Notes under the pieces: model-generated
Seen by the model: only the letters and a program-made list of their open reading frames with translations
Told to the model about the DNA's origin: nothing
The model's database searches: none
Source: Neolewinella maritima
GTDB lineage: Bacteria > Bacteroidota > Bacteroidia > Chitinophagales > Saprospiraceae
Reading direction: 5' to 3'
DNA length: 64,000 nt
NCBI RefSeq assembly: GCF_923081025.1
Contig: NZ_CAKLPZ010000004.1
Span: 248,001 to 312,000, forward strand
Program-made: the position numbers and the translations under genes
Shown: positions 9,901 to 18,655 of the stretch, one piece after another
Numbering within the stretch: position 1 is the stretch's first letter
Layout of the letters: the number at the start of each line of letters is the position of its first letter

Positions 9901-11852
9901 GGCGGGTCAATATTCACCTGGGGGTAGACGACGTATTCAAGCTACGGGGACTGAGTGCGGAGGTGCGCAGCGACAGCTTTCTCATCAATGGGGATAGCTA
10001 CGGCGATATGCGCATGGACCTGCGCGCACCCGACGCGAAGGGGCGCCTGACCGCCTACATGAACCTCGACCGCGATACCTCCCAGCTTATCGCTGAGGCG
10101 ACCTATAACCTCGGCGCGCTAAGCGAGACCCCCCGGGTAGATCAGGAGCAGGGCTACCTGGACATGACCGTAGACCTGACGGGCTATCCGCTAGAGATCG
10201 CCAGCTACTGGGTGGGCGGCTCGGTATCCAATATCGTAGGCAAGATCGACGGACAGCTCAATGTGACGGGCCCGGCGGGGAAGCCCGATGTAAAGGGCTA
10301 CCTGGATGCCACTGCCGGAGCCTTTACCCTGGACTACCTACAGACGCGCTACCACTTCAACGACAGTCGGGTAAGGATCACGAACACGCTATTCGATCTG
10401 GCGGGCACGCAGTTGCTCGACCGCTACAATAACGTAGCCCGCCTCACCGGAGGCATCACCCATGAGCGGCTCAAGAACTTGGGGATCAACGCGCGACTGC
10501 AGACCGACCGCTTCCTGGCGCTCGACCTGGCGCCGGGACAGAACCCCACCTTCTACGGTCGGGCCATCGGGCGGGGCTCGGTTAGCTTTACCGGTGACTT
10601 TCGGCAGACGAACATCTACGTCCGCGCGGCGGTGGGCAACGATTCCCGACTGTCCATTCCCGTAGCGGCCGGTAGCGGGGCCGGGGCGATCGACAATGTG
10701 CGGTTCGTCAACCGCAGAGTATACCGCGAAGAACAAGAAGAAACTACCGTAGGGGATCCCATCGGGGTGAGCCTGGAGATGGAAATCGAAGTCACCGACC
10801 AGGCCATCGGCGAGATCATCTTCGACGAAGACGTGGGCGACGTACTGCGGGGGCAGGGCAATGGTAACTTGACCATCCGCATCCCCCGCGACGGCGACCT
10901 ACAGATGTACGGTACGATCGCGCTGACGGAGGGAGACTACCTCTTCACCCTTTACCGGGTAGTGAATAAGGAGTTTACCGTGCGGCCGGGGGGCACGGTC
11001 ACCTGGTCTGGCGATCCCTTCGCGGCACAGATCAATATCGAGGCGGACTATCAAAACCTCAAGACCCCGATCCTGCCCTTCATCCGGGAATACATTCCAT
11101 CCAGCAACGTGAATAGCGATCTCCAACAGGCGGCCGGCCGTGCTACGGACGTAGACCTCACCCTGAAGCTCTCCGGTATCCTCACCCAGCCGAATATATC
11201 CTTCGACATTGCCTTCCCTTCCCTGGACGGCATCCTCGAGAATTACGCCAATAACAAACGCCGGCAGCTGCTGCTGGACCAGAGCGAGCTCAACCGCCAG
11301 GTCTTCGGACTGATCGCCGTGGGGCAATTCCTGCCATCCGATCTGAGCTTCAACGTAGCGGATGTGGCCGTAAATACCGTGAGTGAGTGGTTGGGTAGCT
11401 ACCTGAGCCTGTTGCTCAACGACCTGGTGCAGGACGCCTTCGGGGAGGATGCATTCATCTCAGGTTTCGATTTTGATATCGACTACAACAACTACACCTC
11501 CACGACCGTCACGGCCGACGAAAGCGGCGTAGTCAGCGGACAGGCCGTAGAGTTCTCCTTCCGGCGCGACCTCAATAACCGGCTTACCCTACGCGGCGAC
11601 GTCAACGTGCTGAACAACCGGGTGACCAACTCAGCGGCTACCACCACTGGCACCTTCGTGGGTAACGATATCGTACTGGAGTACGTGCTTAATGACAGCC
11701 GCTCACTTAAGCTGCGCGTCTACCAGCGCCGGCAGCCGGATATTGCCAACTCCCGCCGCCTGCAGTTTGGTACCGGCCTAAGCTGGAAGCGGGAGTTCGA
11801 TAACCTGGATGAGTTCTTTGCCGCCTTCCGCAAGGATACGGGTAAGCGCTAA
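6990..11852 (+). CDS. tamB: TamB-type translocation and assembly module protein
   Basis: A 1620-residue envelope-spanning protein of the AsmA/TamB superfamily. After a short proline/arginine-rich cytoplasmic start there is one inner-membrane signal anchor (about residues 25-45, VVVWSIVGVMFLLGLL). The rest is repetitive beta-rich sequence with many 'LDGEF', 'LDMTVDL' and 'GKIDGQLNVTG' segments, as in the periplasmic beta-taco groove. The conserved C-terminal TamB (DUF490) domain spans roughly residues 1200-1600. In other bacteria such proteins bridge the envelope for phospholipid transport and outer-membrane protein assembly. No tamA gene is next to it here. It ends only 4 bp before the convergent GT2-fusion gene. 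Confidence 0.9.
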   Translation: MSEQLPPTPPKPRRGGRWWKLLRRVVVWSIVGVMFLLGLLQLPDFQNWLADRVTASISNTLETEVRVDYVRLSWFDELTIEGLFVEDKYGDTLLYGQRLEADLNLLSLLDNAVEIEALTIANTSFTIRRDLGDAETNLETALQKLFPPRDQPGKPINLALDRLDLENIRFLQNDSVRGQRIEVSLESAVVRMDQLDLPNKVIAVNSAEIRRPVVQQTTFDPTPLTNVPALDEALRSIEAVATDSNQVSLHILAESIEIIDGSFILDNFRKDPIEIADLTSVDFARLNTHDLDLELTEVDYLDGEFRAKLKHLSLEEQSGFVLNRLSVQDLLVTPTELQLYDLVLTTPASELSDSLRFTFPGGWGDWIDFNNEVRMEVGLTPSTLAVRDLLYFARKLRFNPFFLDNQDQSIRLGGNFSGRVNNLRASDVVLALDDNNYLEGSFSSRNLAQPGSEALNLKLDVLKSNVATLRRLIPRMNLPPNFAKLGRLDFSGRFDGFFTDFAAKGDLRTDIGRAVLDMRMDIEGGARRAEYSGRLSLDNFALGRWTDNPQLGSVNFSAAIDDGVSLYPESASANLNATVETLDFKGYRYENARINGRLEQQFFNGSFEIADDNIDLNFLGELDFRDTIPVFDFLADINKLDLQALNLSERPVVLSGGVDLNLRNTVFSDMEGRVELDSFQIIRDTALIEIGQLLAYSNFNAEGQKVVKLESDVARGEIIGRFDINEVATSLTDYLITYYPGWASRLKIQPPRFVPEPNRFSFDITILDSKGLNRLIAPKLGPLVDVHLTGSYDGFEDKLDAELIAPRFTFDNISLVDLIVRTKGEGSEGELDLVIDTTFVNGNPLLDQLTLLSLIDRDTINFGINYGGNVGVFLDKLNLNGEITLPDTANYAIRFDESDLVLFQEPWTIRRDNRIVVGPQYIDTRNFSLRSGDRRIRLAKQGTSGLELDLENMALGLIDSVWAYQQLDFSGRVNIHLGVDDVFKLRGLSAEVRSDSFLINGDSYGDMRMDLRAPDAKGRLTAYMNLDRDTSQLIAEATYNLGALSETPRVDQEQGYLDMTVDLTGYPLEIASYWVGGSVSNIVGKIDGQLNVTGPAGKPDVKGYLDATAGAFTLDYLQTRYHFNDSRVRITNTLFDLAGTQLLDRYNNVARLTGGITHERLKNLGINARLQTDRFLALDLAPGQNPTFYGRAIGRGSVSFTGDFRQTNIYVRAAVGNDSRLSIPVAAGSGAGAIDNVRFVNRRVYREEQEETTVGDPIGVSLEMEIEVTDQAIGEIIFDEDVGDVLRGQGNGNLTIRIPRDGDLQMYGTIALTEGDYLFTLYRVVNKEFTVRPGGTVTWSGDPFAAQINIEADYQNLKTPILPFIREYIPSSNVNSDLQQAAGRATDVDLTLKLSGILTQPNISFDIAFPSLDGILENYANNKRRQLLLDQSELNRQVFGLIAVGQFLPSDLSFNVADVAVNTVSEWLGSYLSLLLNDLVQDAFGEDAFISGFDFDIDYNNYTSTTVTADESGVVSGQAVEFSFRRDLNNRLTLRGDVNVLNNRVTNSAATTTGTFVGNDIVLEYVLNDSRSLKLRVYQRRQPDIANSRRLQFGTGLSWKREFDNLDEFFAAFRKDTGKR

Positions 11853-11856
11853 ACGT

Positions 11857-13821
11857 CTACCGCCCCAATTGCCGCAGGTGACGCACGATCAGTCGCCAGT
11901 CCTCCCCTACCCCATAGTCCCGCGCGTACAGCAAGTTGAGATGGTGCAGGGTATCGGTAGCCAGGGATTCTGCTCCCATACCGGGCCACAGCACGCCCGT
12001 CCGCAGGGGCGGAAGAACGTCCCGTTGCGGATCATCGGGATGGTAGCCTACCCAACTTTCGCGTGCGAGTAGTACGCGCAGGGCATTGCGGAGTAGCCCG
12101 AGGGGCTGGTCGACAAACCAGACCAGCACGGGGCTCAGGAGTAGGACGCAAACTGCCCCTAGCCGGTCAAACAGCCACTTGCCCCGACGGTAGGTAGGAT
12201 CGCTGATGCGAAGGTTGACATCGATCGTATACAGCGTGCCCCGGCGGTCGCGCTGGTGGCTGCCGATGATACTACCGCTGGCCTCGGGTAAAATGCGGTA
12301 CTGCACGCCGGGGCCCAGATGGCTCATCCACCGTTGGATGGCCGTATTATCCAGGTCGGCGGAGCAAAAGATGAGCTCTTCGACCCGGTAGAGAGCTACG
12401 AGGGTTTCGAGGCGGGCACTGCTTCCGATCGTTTCCCCCGCACCTGCGTGCGCGCCCGTTTGCCAGGCTTCGTCGGTGGGTGCGATACGGCCCAGGTAAT
12501 TGCGCACCGCTCCGGCCCGCTGCAAAAGGCTAAGCGTGCGCTGAGTCTCTGCCGTGCCCCCCACGATCACCAGGCGCCGATCATGGGCTGCCCCTACGGT
12601 ACCGTGGGAGAACAGGCTGGCTACGGTACGTACCCCCAACGTCCAGGCCGTCGCCCAGGCTGCTCCCAGGACCAGCAGGGCCCGACTAGGCCGCAGCACT
12701 TCGGGAAGCAGCGCGTAGATCGCCAGAAGCAGCAGGGTACCCACGACCAGGCTGCGCAACAGCCTACCGTACGCATAGGGCCGGTCGTAGCCGCCGCCCA
12801 GAAATATGCTGCCTATCCACAGCAGGGTGTAGGCCGGAAAGTGTAGGTAATTGATGGTCTCGGGAAAGTAGGTAGGGTCACCGAATTGATAGGCCGACCA
12901 GAACTGCTTGAGCAAGCGTAAGCCCAGGTAGATACCTACTGCGTCCACAAGGGGGAAGCGAAGCCGCTGCCAGAGATTGCTGACGACCGTGAGCGTGGCG
13001 CGTACGTATACGGCCAGCTGCATCATCCACACCAGCAGACGGGCCTGCGACCCGACAAAGTGCTTGCGGGCGAAAATGATCATGGCCTGATAGAAAACCC
13101 GCACGTAGTTGAGGCTACCCCGCTTGGTGCTTTCGCCCTTGTAGTGAATAATACTAGTCTCGGGGAAATAGTAGTTCTGGTAGCCGCCCTGAAGCAGGCG
13201 GTAGCTCAGGTCGATGTCTTCGCCGTACATAAAGAAGGCTTCGTCCAGCAGGCCTACTTTCTCCAGGGCTTCGGCACGTAGCCACATGTATGCGCCGGCC
13301 AGTACCTCGATGGGGTGGGTCTCGTCGGCCGGCAGGTAGCCCAGGTGGTAGTGGTTGAAGCGGCGGGAGCGGGGAAACAAGCGGGCCAGCCCGAAGGCCT
13401 TGGTGAAGGCTACCCAGGGGGTGGGCAGGCCCCGCTTGCTCTCGGGCAGGAAGCGGCCACTGCCGTCGATCATGGTCACCCCCAGTCCGCCGAGCTCCGG
13501 ATGCGCCTCGGAAAAGGCATAGCAGCGGCGGAAGGTGTCTTCCTGCACTACGGTATCGGGGTTGAGCAGGAGCATGTACTTCCCGCTGGACTGCCGCAGG
13601 GCCTGGTTGTTGGCGATCGAGAAGCCGGGATTGGCGGTATTGGCGATGACCCGCACCCAGGGGAAGCGGCGGCGCACGAGTTCTACGGACCCGTCGGCGG
13701 AGTTGTTGTCCACGACCCAGGTCTCGGTCTCCATGCCCTCCGTGGCCCGCTCCACGCTCAGCAGGCACTGCTCCAGGAAGTAGCGCACGTTATAGCTGAC
13801 GATGACGATGGATAGCTGCAC
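11857..13821 (-). CDS. GT2 glycosyltransferase fused to a membrane, Rossmann-like and degenerate sugar-transferase-like region
   Basis: A composite protein of about 654 residues. Residues 1-250 form a GT2 domain of the rhamnosyltransferase/WbbL kind: SIVIVSYN start, VVDNNSADGS, LLNPDTV, and FFMYGEDIDLSYR. Several hydrophobic segments follow (about 260-285, 330-350, 365-408). A Rossmann-like segment then starts LVIVGGTAETQRTL near residue 420, resembling the CoA_binding_3 domain of polyprenyl-phosphate glycosyl-1-phosphate transferases. The end (WLFDRLGAV... then RESWVGYHPDDPQ) resembles the start and SLVGPRP region of bacterial sugar transferases but is too short and altered to be active. The start is taken as GTG at 13821 (MQLSIVIV); TTG at 13830 is the alternative. 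Confidence 0.8.
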   Translation of the reverse strand: MQLSIVIVSYNVRYFLEQCLLSVERATEGMETETWVVDNNSADGSVELVRRRFPWVRVIANTANPGFSIANNQALRQSSGKYMLLLNPDTVVQEDTFRRCYAFSEAHPELGGLGVTMIDGSGRFLPESKRGLPTPWVAFTKAFGLARLFPRSRRFNHYHLGYLPADETHPIEVLAGAYMWLRAEALEKVGLLDEAFFMYGEDIDLSYRLLQGGYQNYYFPETSIIHYKGESTKRGSLNYVRVFYQAMIIFARKHFVGSQARLLVWMMQLAVYVRATLTVVSNLWQRLRFPLVDAVGIYLGLRLLKQFWSAYQFGDPTYFPETINYLHFPAYTLLWIGSIFLGGGYDRPYAYGRLLRSLVVGTLLLLAIYALLPEVLRPSRALLVLGAAWATAWTLGVRTVASLFSHGTVGAAHDRRLVIVGGTAETQRTLSLLQRAGAVRNYLGRIAPTDEAWQTGAHAGAGETIGSSARLETLVALYRVEELIFCSADLDNTAIQRWMSHLGPGVQYRILPEASGSIIGSHQRDRRGTLYTIDVNLRISDPTYRRGKWLFDRLGAVCVLLLSPVLVWFVDQPLGLLRNALRVLLARESWVGYHPDDPQRDVLPPLRTGVLWPGMGAESLATDTLHHLNLLYARDYGVGEDWRLIVRHLRQLGR

Positions 13822-13873
13822 GGCCCGCAAAGGTAGTACTAGGGCAGTACCTTACGTCGGCCGAGCAACATCC

Positions 13874-14749
13874 ATGACCGATCCCTTCCGCCACACGACC
13901 CTGCGCCTCTTCTTTTTTACCGTGCTGGGCCTGCTCACCATGATCCTGCTGGGGGGTGGCGTAGTGGCGCTAATGGCGCAGCACTATGGCCTGGCTATCG
14001 GTCAGGACGGCGTCCTGTTCGACACTGTAGCTGACCGACAGCACCTCCGGCTCATCCTGCTGGTCAATAACCTGGCTACCTTCGGACTATCCGCGGCCCT
14101 GGCCCTCTGGCTTACCTACCGCGACCGCTGGAACCAGGCTGCCGGCTTGGTGCGGCCCGTGCGGCCGGGGCTGATCTGGCCGTCTATCTGGACCTTCGTC
14201 ATCGGGCTGCCGCTGATCGGTCTGGTCGCTTACCTGAACCTGCAGATCCCACTGCCCGACTGGATGGTACGCTCCGAAGCTACCGGCAACACCATGCTGG
14301 CCGGGGTACTCACCTTTGACCAACTACCGGAGCTGTTACTGGCGCTACTTACCGTGGCCGTAGTACCCGCGCTGTGTGAGGAGCTGATGTTCCGCGGACT
14401 ATTACAGGGCCGGCTGCTGAGCGGCATCATGTCGGAGCATGCCGCAGTGTGGGCCGCCGCGGTGGTGTTTTCGGCGATTCACGTGGAGTTTGCCGGTTTT
14501 ATGCCGCGGCTGCTGCTGGGGGCGCTACTGGGCTACGCCTACCGGTGGACGGGCTCGCTCTGGATCCCGATCCTGTTGCATCTGCTATTCAACGGGATAC
14601 AGGTGGGGATGACCTACGCCGACGGGGAGTTCACGCCGGATACGGAGATGGATACATCCTTTATTCCGCTGTTGATCGTAGGCTCACTGAGCATGGCCGC
14701 GACGGGGTACCTGGTGTACCGGAACGAACGTAGTCTACCGGAACAGTAG
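13874..14749 (+). CDS. CPBP family intramembrane metalloprotease
   Basis: A polytopic inner-membrane protein of 291 residues with about eight hydrophobic segments. It carries the CPBP (type II CAAX protease/bacteriocin-processing) signature: E-E-x-x-x-R as EELMFR (about 168-173), an F/S-x-x-x-H motif as FSAIHVEF, and H-x-x-x-N as HLLFN near 235. These residues bind zinc in the Rce1 family. The start at 13874 (MTDPFRHTTL) is preferred because the upstream in-frame extension is low-complexity and overlaps the divergent gene. It is separated by 52 bp from the GT2-fusion start. The substrate is unknown. Confidence 0.88.
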   Translation: MTDPFRHTTLRLFFFTVLGLLTMILLGGGVVALMAQHYGLAIGQDGVLFDTVADRQHLRLILLVNNLATFGLSAALALWLTYRDRWNQAAGLVRPVRPGLIWPSIWTFVIGLPLIGLVAYLNLQIPLPDWMVRSEATGNTMLAGVLTFDQLPELLLALLTVAVVPALCEELMFRGLLQGRLLSGIMSEHAAVWAAAVVFSAIHVEFAGFMPRLLLGALLGYAYRWTGSLWIPILLHLLFNGIQVGMTYADGEFTPDTEMDTSFIPLLIVGSLSMAATGYLVYRNERSLPEQ

Positions 14750-14758
14750 GTCGAGGCC

Positions 14759-15955
14759 TTAGACTGTCTCCCGCAGTGAGTTGCTTTCCGCAAAGATGTG
14801 TTGGAACAAGGCCTCCTGGTCGGGTCCGAAGGTATCCCCCCGTCGTGCCATCACCCGGCTAGCGGTGACCATCGCCTTTTCCGGCCGGTAGGTGGTGAGC
14901 CCCTCCGCCCCACCCCAGCTGAAGGAGGGAAGAAATACGGGTGGGAAACCGGGACCGAACACGTTGGTCGAAAAGCCGATCACGGTACCAGTATTGAGCA
15001 TCGTACCGATACCGGTTTTGGAGTGGTCTCCCATGATCATTCCGTGAAACTGTAGTCCGGTCGCCCGCCTGGCCCTGTCGGCGTACGACCAGACCTTTAC
15101 CGCGCCATAGTCATTCTTCAGATTGGAGGCATCCGTGCCGGCACCGATGTTACACCATTCGCCGATCACAGCATTACCCAGGTAGCCGTCGTGCCCCTTG
15201 TTGCTGTTGGCCTGGAAAACTACATTGCTGAGTTCTCCGCCGACCTTGCAGCGGTCACCGATGGTGGTACCCCCGTACACCTTTGCGCCCATTTTGACTA
15301 CGGCCCCCGCATTTACAGCGATGGGACCGCGGAACAAGCAGCCCTCGAGGATGGTAGCATCCCGGCCCAGGTAGATCGGTCCAGAACGGGTATTGAGAAT
15401 AGCACCGTCAATGCTCACGCCGGGCTCGATGAACAACTGGTCTGCCGGTCCGATCAACTGATTGGTATCGGGAAGCGGGGCAGACGTACGCCCGCTGGTG
15501 ATTAGCTCGAAGTCTTCCCGTAGCGCGCGCTCATTATGCAGAAATATATCCGCGGGTCGCTGGATGCGCAGCAACGGAAGGTTAGGCATATCCTTCCGCC
15601 GGGCCTTCAGGGTCTGTTGCTGGCGTAAGGCGTCTAGATCGTCCTGATCCAGGTGGCCTAGGAGAAGCTGATCCCCTTCGTAGTAGGCGGTGTGTAGCGG
15701 AATGTTTTGCAGCAGCGAGAGCAGTTCCACCGTCGGTAACAAGCTACCGTCGATCAATAGGTTAGCGGGTCCAGATTCCAGGGGAAAGATAGAACTGAGG
15801 TAGTCCTGCGTCAGGTAGCTGACGGGAGCCTGTAGGTGGCGGGACCACTTCTCGGCGATGGTCAGGCTACCTATCCGGAGGTCGGCAACGGGACGGGCGT
15901 AGGTCAGCGGCAGCAGGGCGGTGCGTACCGCGGCGTCGAATAGAATTACGTGCAT
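14759..15955 (-). CDS. GlmU-like putative sugar nucleotidyltransferase
   Basis: A 398-residue protein of a Bacteroidota family related to GlmU. The N-terminal half matches the nucleotidyltransferase fold only loosely: the usual L-x-G-G-x-G-T-R-M loop is replaced by a loop around LFDAAVRTALLPLTYARP, so UTP binding is doubtful or altered. The C-terminal half (about 170-360) is a left-handed beta-helix of hexapeptide repeats (IYLGRDATI, AVVKMGAKVYGGTTIGDRCKVGG, VIGEWCNIGAGTDASNL). The gene ends beside the CPBP gene and starts 3 bp after the purD stop, so it is probably co-transcribed with purD. Confidence 0.8.
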   Translation of the reverse strand: MHVILFDAAVRTALLPLTYARPVADLRIGSLTIAEKWSRHLQAPVSYLTQDYLSSIFPLESGPANLLIDGSLLPTVELLSLLQNIPLHTAYYEGDQLLLGHLDQDDLDALRQQQTLKARRKDMPNLPLLRIQRPADIFLHNERALREDFELITSGRTSAPLPDTNQLIGPADQLFIEPGVSIDGAILNTRSGPIYLGRDATILEGCLFRGPIAVNAGAVVKMGAKVYGGTTIGDRCKVGGELSNVVFQANSNKGHDGYLGNAVIGEWCNIGAGTDASNLKNDYGAVKVWSYADRARRATGLQFHGMIMGDHSKTGIGTMLNTGTVIGFSTNVFGPGFPPVFLPSFSWGGAEGLTTYRPEKAMVTASRVMARRGDTFGPDQEALFQHIFAESNSLRETV

Positions 15956-15958
15956 AGC

Positions 15959-17230
15959 CTATAGGTCGAATCCGATATCGGAGCGGTAGCTGGCACCCTC
16001 AAACTGAATCAGCTTAGCGGAGGTGTAGCAGCGTGCCAGGGCTTCCTCGATGGTCTCGCCGTAGCTGGTTACCGAGAGTACCCGTCCGCCGTTGGTGACT
16101 ACGCGGTCGCCATCCTCCTTGCGCGTGCCGGCGTGGAAAATCATACTATCCGTCACCTCGTCCAGGCCGGTAATGGCCTTTCCTTTCTCGTATTCCCCGG
16201 GGTATCCACCACTGGTGAGTACTACCGTAGCGGCCTGCCGATCATCGATCTTGAGTACCGCGCCACTCAGCCCACCCTCGGCGGTTTCCAGCAGTAACTG
16301 CATCAGGTCGTTCTCAAGTCGGGCTAGTACGGACTGCGTTTCCGGATCGCCCAAACGGCAGTTGTATTCTATGACCTGTGGCTCCCCGTCTACGGCGATA
16401 AGACCGATAAAGATGAAGCCGCGGTAGTCGAGTTTCCGCGCCTGAATACCGTGTAGGGTTGGCTGGATGATGGCCTGCTCGACTTTGCGCAGCATATCGG
16501 CGTCCACGAAGGGAGGGTGACTCACGCTCCCCATGCCACCAGTGTTCGGGCCGGTATCGCCCGCCCCGGCACGCTTATAGTCCTTGGCTACCGGCAGCAT
16601 CCGGTAGGTCTTACCGTCAGTGAGTACGAAAACAGAGAACTCGATACCGTCCAGAAAGTCCTCCACGACAACGGTGCTACTGGCTTCGCCAAACTTCCCG
16701 TCGAGCATAGCCCGCAGTTCCTGCTGGGCGTCCTCTACATTGTCAACGATCACTACCCCCTTGCCGGCGGCTAGTCCATCGGCCTTCAGTACGAAGGGTC
16801 CATCCTGCTGGGCCAGGTAAGCTTCCCCCTCCGCTATGTTCTCAGCGGAGAAGCGTCGGTAGCCCGCCGTGGGGATGTTATACTCTTCCATGAACGCCTT
16901 GGCGTAAGCCTTACTTCCCTCCAGACGGGCGGCCTCCTTACTGGGACCGATAAAGTATACGGCCTTGAGTTGCTCGTCGGTACTGAAGTAATCCTGAATA
17001 CCACGTACCAGGGGCTCTTCCGGGCCGCAGACTACCAGCCGCACATTGTGTGCCAGAACCACTTCGCGCACGGCATCAAAATCGTTGGGGTCGATAGCTA
17101 GGTTCGTACCGTACGCTTCGGTTCCCGCATTGCCGGGGGCGATAAATAGCTGGGCGCAGAGGGGGCTCTGACTGATGCGCCAGGCCAGGGCGTGCTCACG
17201 GCCACCACTGCCGAGTAAAAGAACGTTCAT
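15959..17230 (-). CDS. purD: phosphoribosylamine-glycine ligase (GARS)
   Basis: The ATP-grasp enzyme that joins glycine to phosphoribosylamine in the second step of purine synthesis, 423 residues, full length. It starts MNVLLLGSGGREHALAW, with the dinucleotide-like loop typical of PurD. It contains FVLKADGLAAGKGVVI in the ATP-grasp domain, and NTGGMGS and EYNCRLGDPETQ, which bind metal and ATP. Cytoplasmic. It sits 3 bp upstream of the GlmU-like gene and 36 bp after the lipoprotein gene, consistent with one transcript starting near ung. Confidence 0.97.
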   Translation of the reverse strand: MNVLLLGSGGREHALAWRISQSPLCAQLFIAPGNAGTEAYGTNLAIDPNDFDAVREVVLAHNVRLVVCGPEEPLVRGIQDYFSTDEQLKAVYFIGPSKEAARLEGSKAYAKAFMEEYNIPTAGYRRFSAENIAEGEAYLAQQDGPFVLKADGLAAGKGVVIVDNVEDAQQELRAMLDGKFGEASSTVVVEDFLDGIEFSVFVLTDGKTYRMLPVAKDYKRAGAGDTGPNTGGMGSVSHPPFVDADMLRKVEQAIIQPTLHGIQARKLDYRGFIFIGLIAVDGEPQVIEYNCRLGDPETQSVLARLENDLMQLLLETAEGGLSGAVLKIDDRQAATVVLTSGGYPGEYEKGKAITGLDEVTDSMIFHAGTRKEDGDRVVTNGGRVLSVTSYGETIEEALARCYTSAKLIQFEGASYRSDIGFDL

Positions 17231-17266
17231 AAAGTCAAGGTTTAAGGGCGCGCTAAGGTAGGGCGC

Positions 17267-17908
17267 TTATTCCACCACGACGTGGCGGGTAGGGGTGTAG
17301 TATTCCGTCAACAGGCTCACCTTGAGGTAGTCCTGCTGGTCGCGGAAGCGTTGCTGTTTGATGAGGTAAACGGCGTAGTTGCCCGGTGCGAGATCTTCTA
17401 GTGTGGGGGTGGTCAGGGTGACGCTTCCCTGCCGGCTGGGGCCAGTCAACAGGATGCGCTGCTCGGCCCCCCGCCCCTCCGGTTGAAAGGATACGACCAG
17501 GCTTTCGTTTTCGGCTAACCCCCGCTCGGCGACCGCAAACTCGGTCGTTGCGGTACGGTGCAAAGTATCCGGCAGCGAGTCACTGTGTACGGCACTCAGC
17601 CGCAGCGAAAAGCGCGCATCTTCCTCCCCATCTTCCAGGGTGAACCGAATGGGCCGACGCAGATCCACTTCCTCTGCAAAGCGAAACCGGCGGTCCGGTA
17701 AACGGTGTAGTGGCTCCATGATTTTACCCTGAAAAATGGGCGGACGGGTAGTCGAGTCCGGCAGAATCAGGTCGGCGGTAAGCCGACGGGTATCCGACCG
17801 ATAGCTCAGGTGACCGGTCACCGCCTGTACCTCCCGGATGGGTTCCGGGTCCGATGGACCGCAGCCGAGGCTGCAGAACAGGCAAAGCATGGTGTACCGG
17901 AAGGTCAC
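17267..17908 (-). CDS. putative lipoprotein of unknown function
   Basis: A 213-residue protein with a short hydrophobic N-terminus ending at a cysteine (MLCLFCSLGC), a likely lipoprotein processing site although the residues before the Cys are not canonical. The mature part is beta-rich, with repeated 'RFTLEDGEEDARFSLRLS' style strands and a C-terminal sequence suggesting an immunoglobulin-like fold. No family was recognised. The start is taken as GTG at 17908, because the next ATG (17890) leaves too short a signal. The GTG overlaps the last base of the ung stop, implying coupling to ung. Confidence 0.6.
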   Translation of the reverse strand: MTFRYTMLCLFCSLGCGPSDPEPIREVQAVTGHLSYRSDTRRLTADLILPDSTTRPPIFQGKIMEPLHRLPDRRFRFAEEVDLRRPIRFTLEDGEEDARFSLRLSAVHSDSLPDTLHRTATTEFAVAERGLAENESLVVSFQPEGRGAEQRILLTGPSRQGSVTLTTPTLEDLAPGNYAVYLIKQQRFRDQQDYLKVSLLTEYYTPTRHVVVE

Positions 17909-18591
17909 TACGCCAGGCTCCAGTCGATGGGGGTCTTACCGTTGGCCTCCAGGTACTCGTTGGCCTGCTTGAAGTGCTGGTTACCGAAGAATCCCTTGTC
18001 GGCCGAAAATGGCGAGGGGTGTGCGCTTTCCAGGATCAGGTGCTTATCCCCATCGATAAGGGCAGCCTTCTTACGTGCGAACGCGCCCCACAGCATAAAT
18101 ACCGTGTGCTCGGTCTTGTCACTTACCGCCTTGATGCTCGCATCCGTGAAGTACTGCCAACCCGATCGCTTGTGACTGCCTGGCTGATTGCGTTCTACGG
18201 TCAGCATGGAGTTGAGGAGGAATACACCCTGCTCGGCCCACTTCGTGAGGTCGCCGTGGCCGGGCTTCTGGATGCCGAGGCTATCATCGATCTCCTTGTA
18301 AATATTGCGCAGACTGGGGGGAGGCGTCACACCCCGCGGCACGCTGAAACTGAGGCCCATCGCCTGCCCCGGGTTGTGGTAGGGGTCCTGGCCCAGGATC
18401 ACCACCTTGACCTGATCCAGCGGGGTGGTATTGTACGCGTTGAAGATCAGGGAGCCGGCGGGGTAGATCGTTTTCCCGTCCACTTTCTCCTGCTTGATGA
18501 AACCGATCAGGGTATTGAAGTAGGGTTTACCGAATTCATCCTGTAGGGCGTCTTTCCAGGAGGATTCGATCTGTACGTTAGTCGTGGCCAT
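17908..18591 (-). CDS. ung: uracil-DNA glycosylase, family 1
   Basis: Base-excision repair enzyme that removes uracil from DNA, 227 residues from ATG 18591 ([16 protein letters not shown]), the usual Ung length. The water-activating loop [16 protein letters not shown] holds the catalytic Asp, and the [14 protein letters not shown] segment holds the essential His and the DNA-intercalating loop. A longer in-frame start at 18642 only adds residues not typical of the family. The stop overlaps the GTG of the downstream lipoprotein by one base. Confidence 0.97.
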   Translation of the reverse strand: MATTNVQIESSWKDALQDEFGKPYFNTLIGFIKQEKVDGKTIYPAGSLIFNAYNTTPLDQVKVVILGQDPYHNPGQAMGLSFSVPRGVTPPPSLRNIYKEIDDSLGIQKPGHGDLTKWAEQGVFLLNSMLTVERNQPGSHKRSGWQYFTDASIKAVSDKTEHTVFMLWGAFARKKAALIDGDKHLILESAHPSPFSADKGFFGNQHFKQANEYLEANGKTPIDWSLA

Positions 18592-18655
18592 AGCGTGGTA
18601 TACATAGTTGGGGTGCGGTGGAGTAAGGAAAGTTGGGACCAAATTGTTTGCTCGC

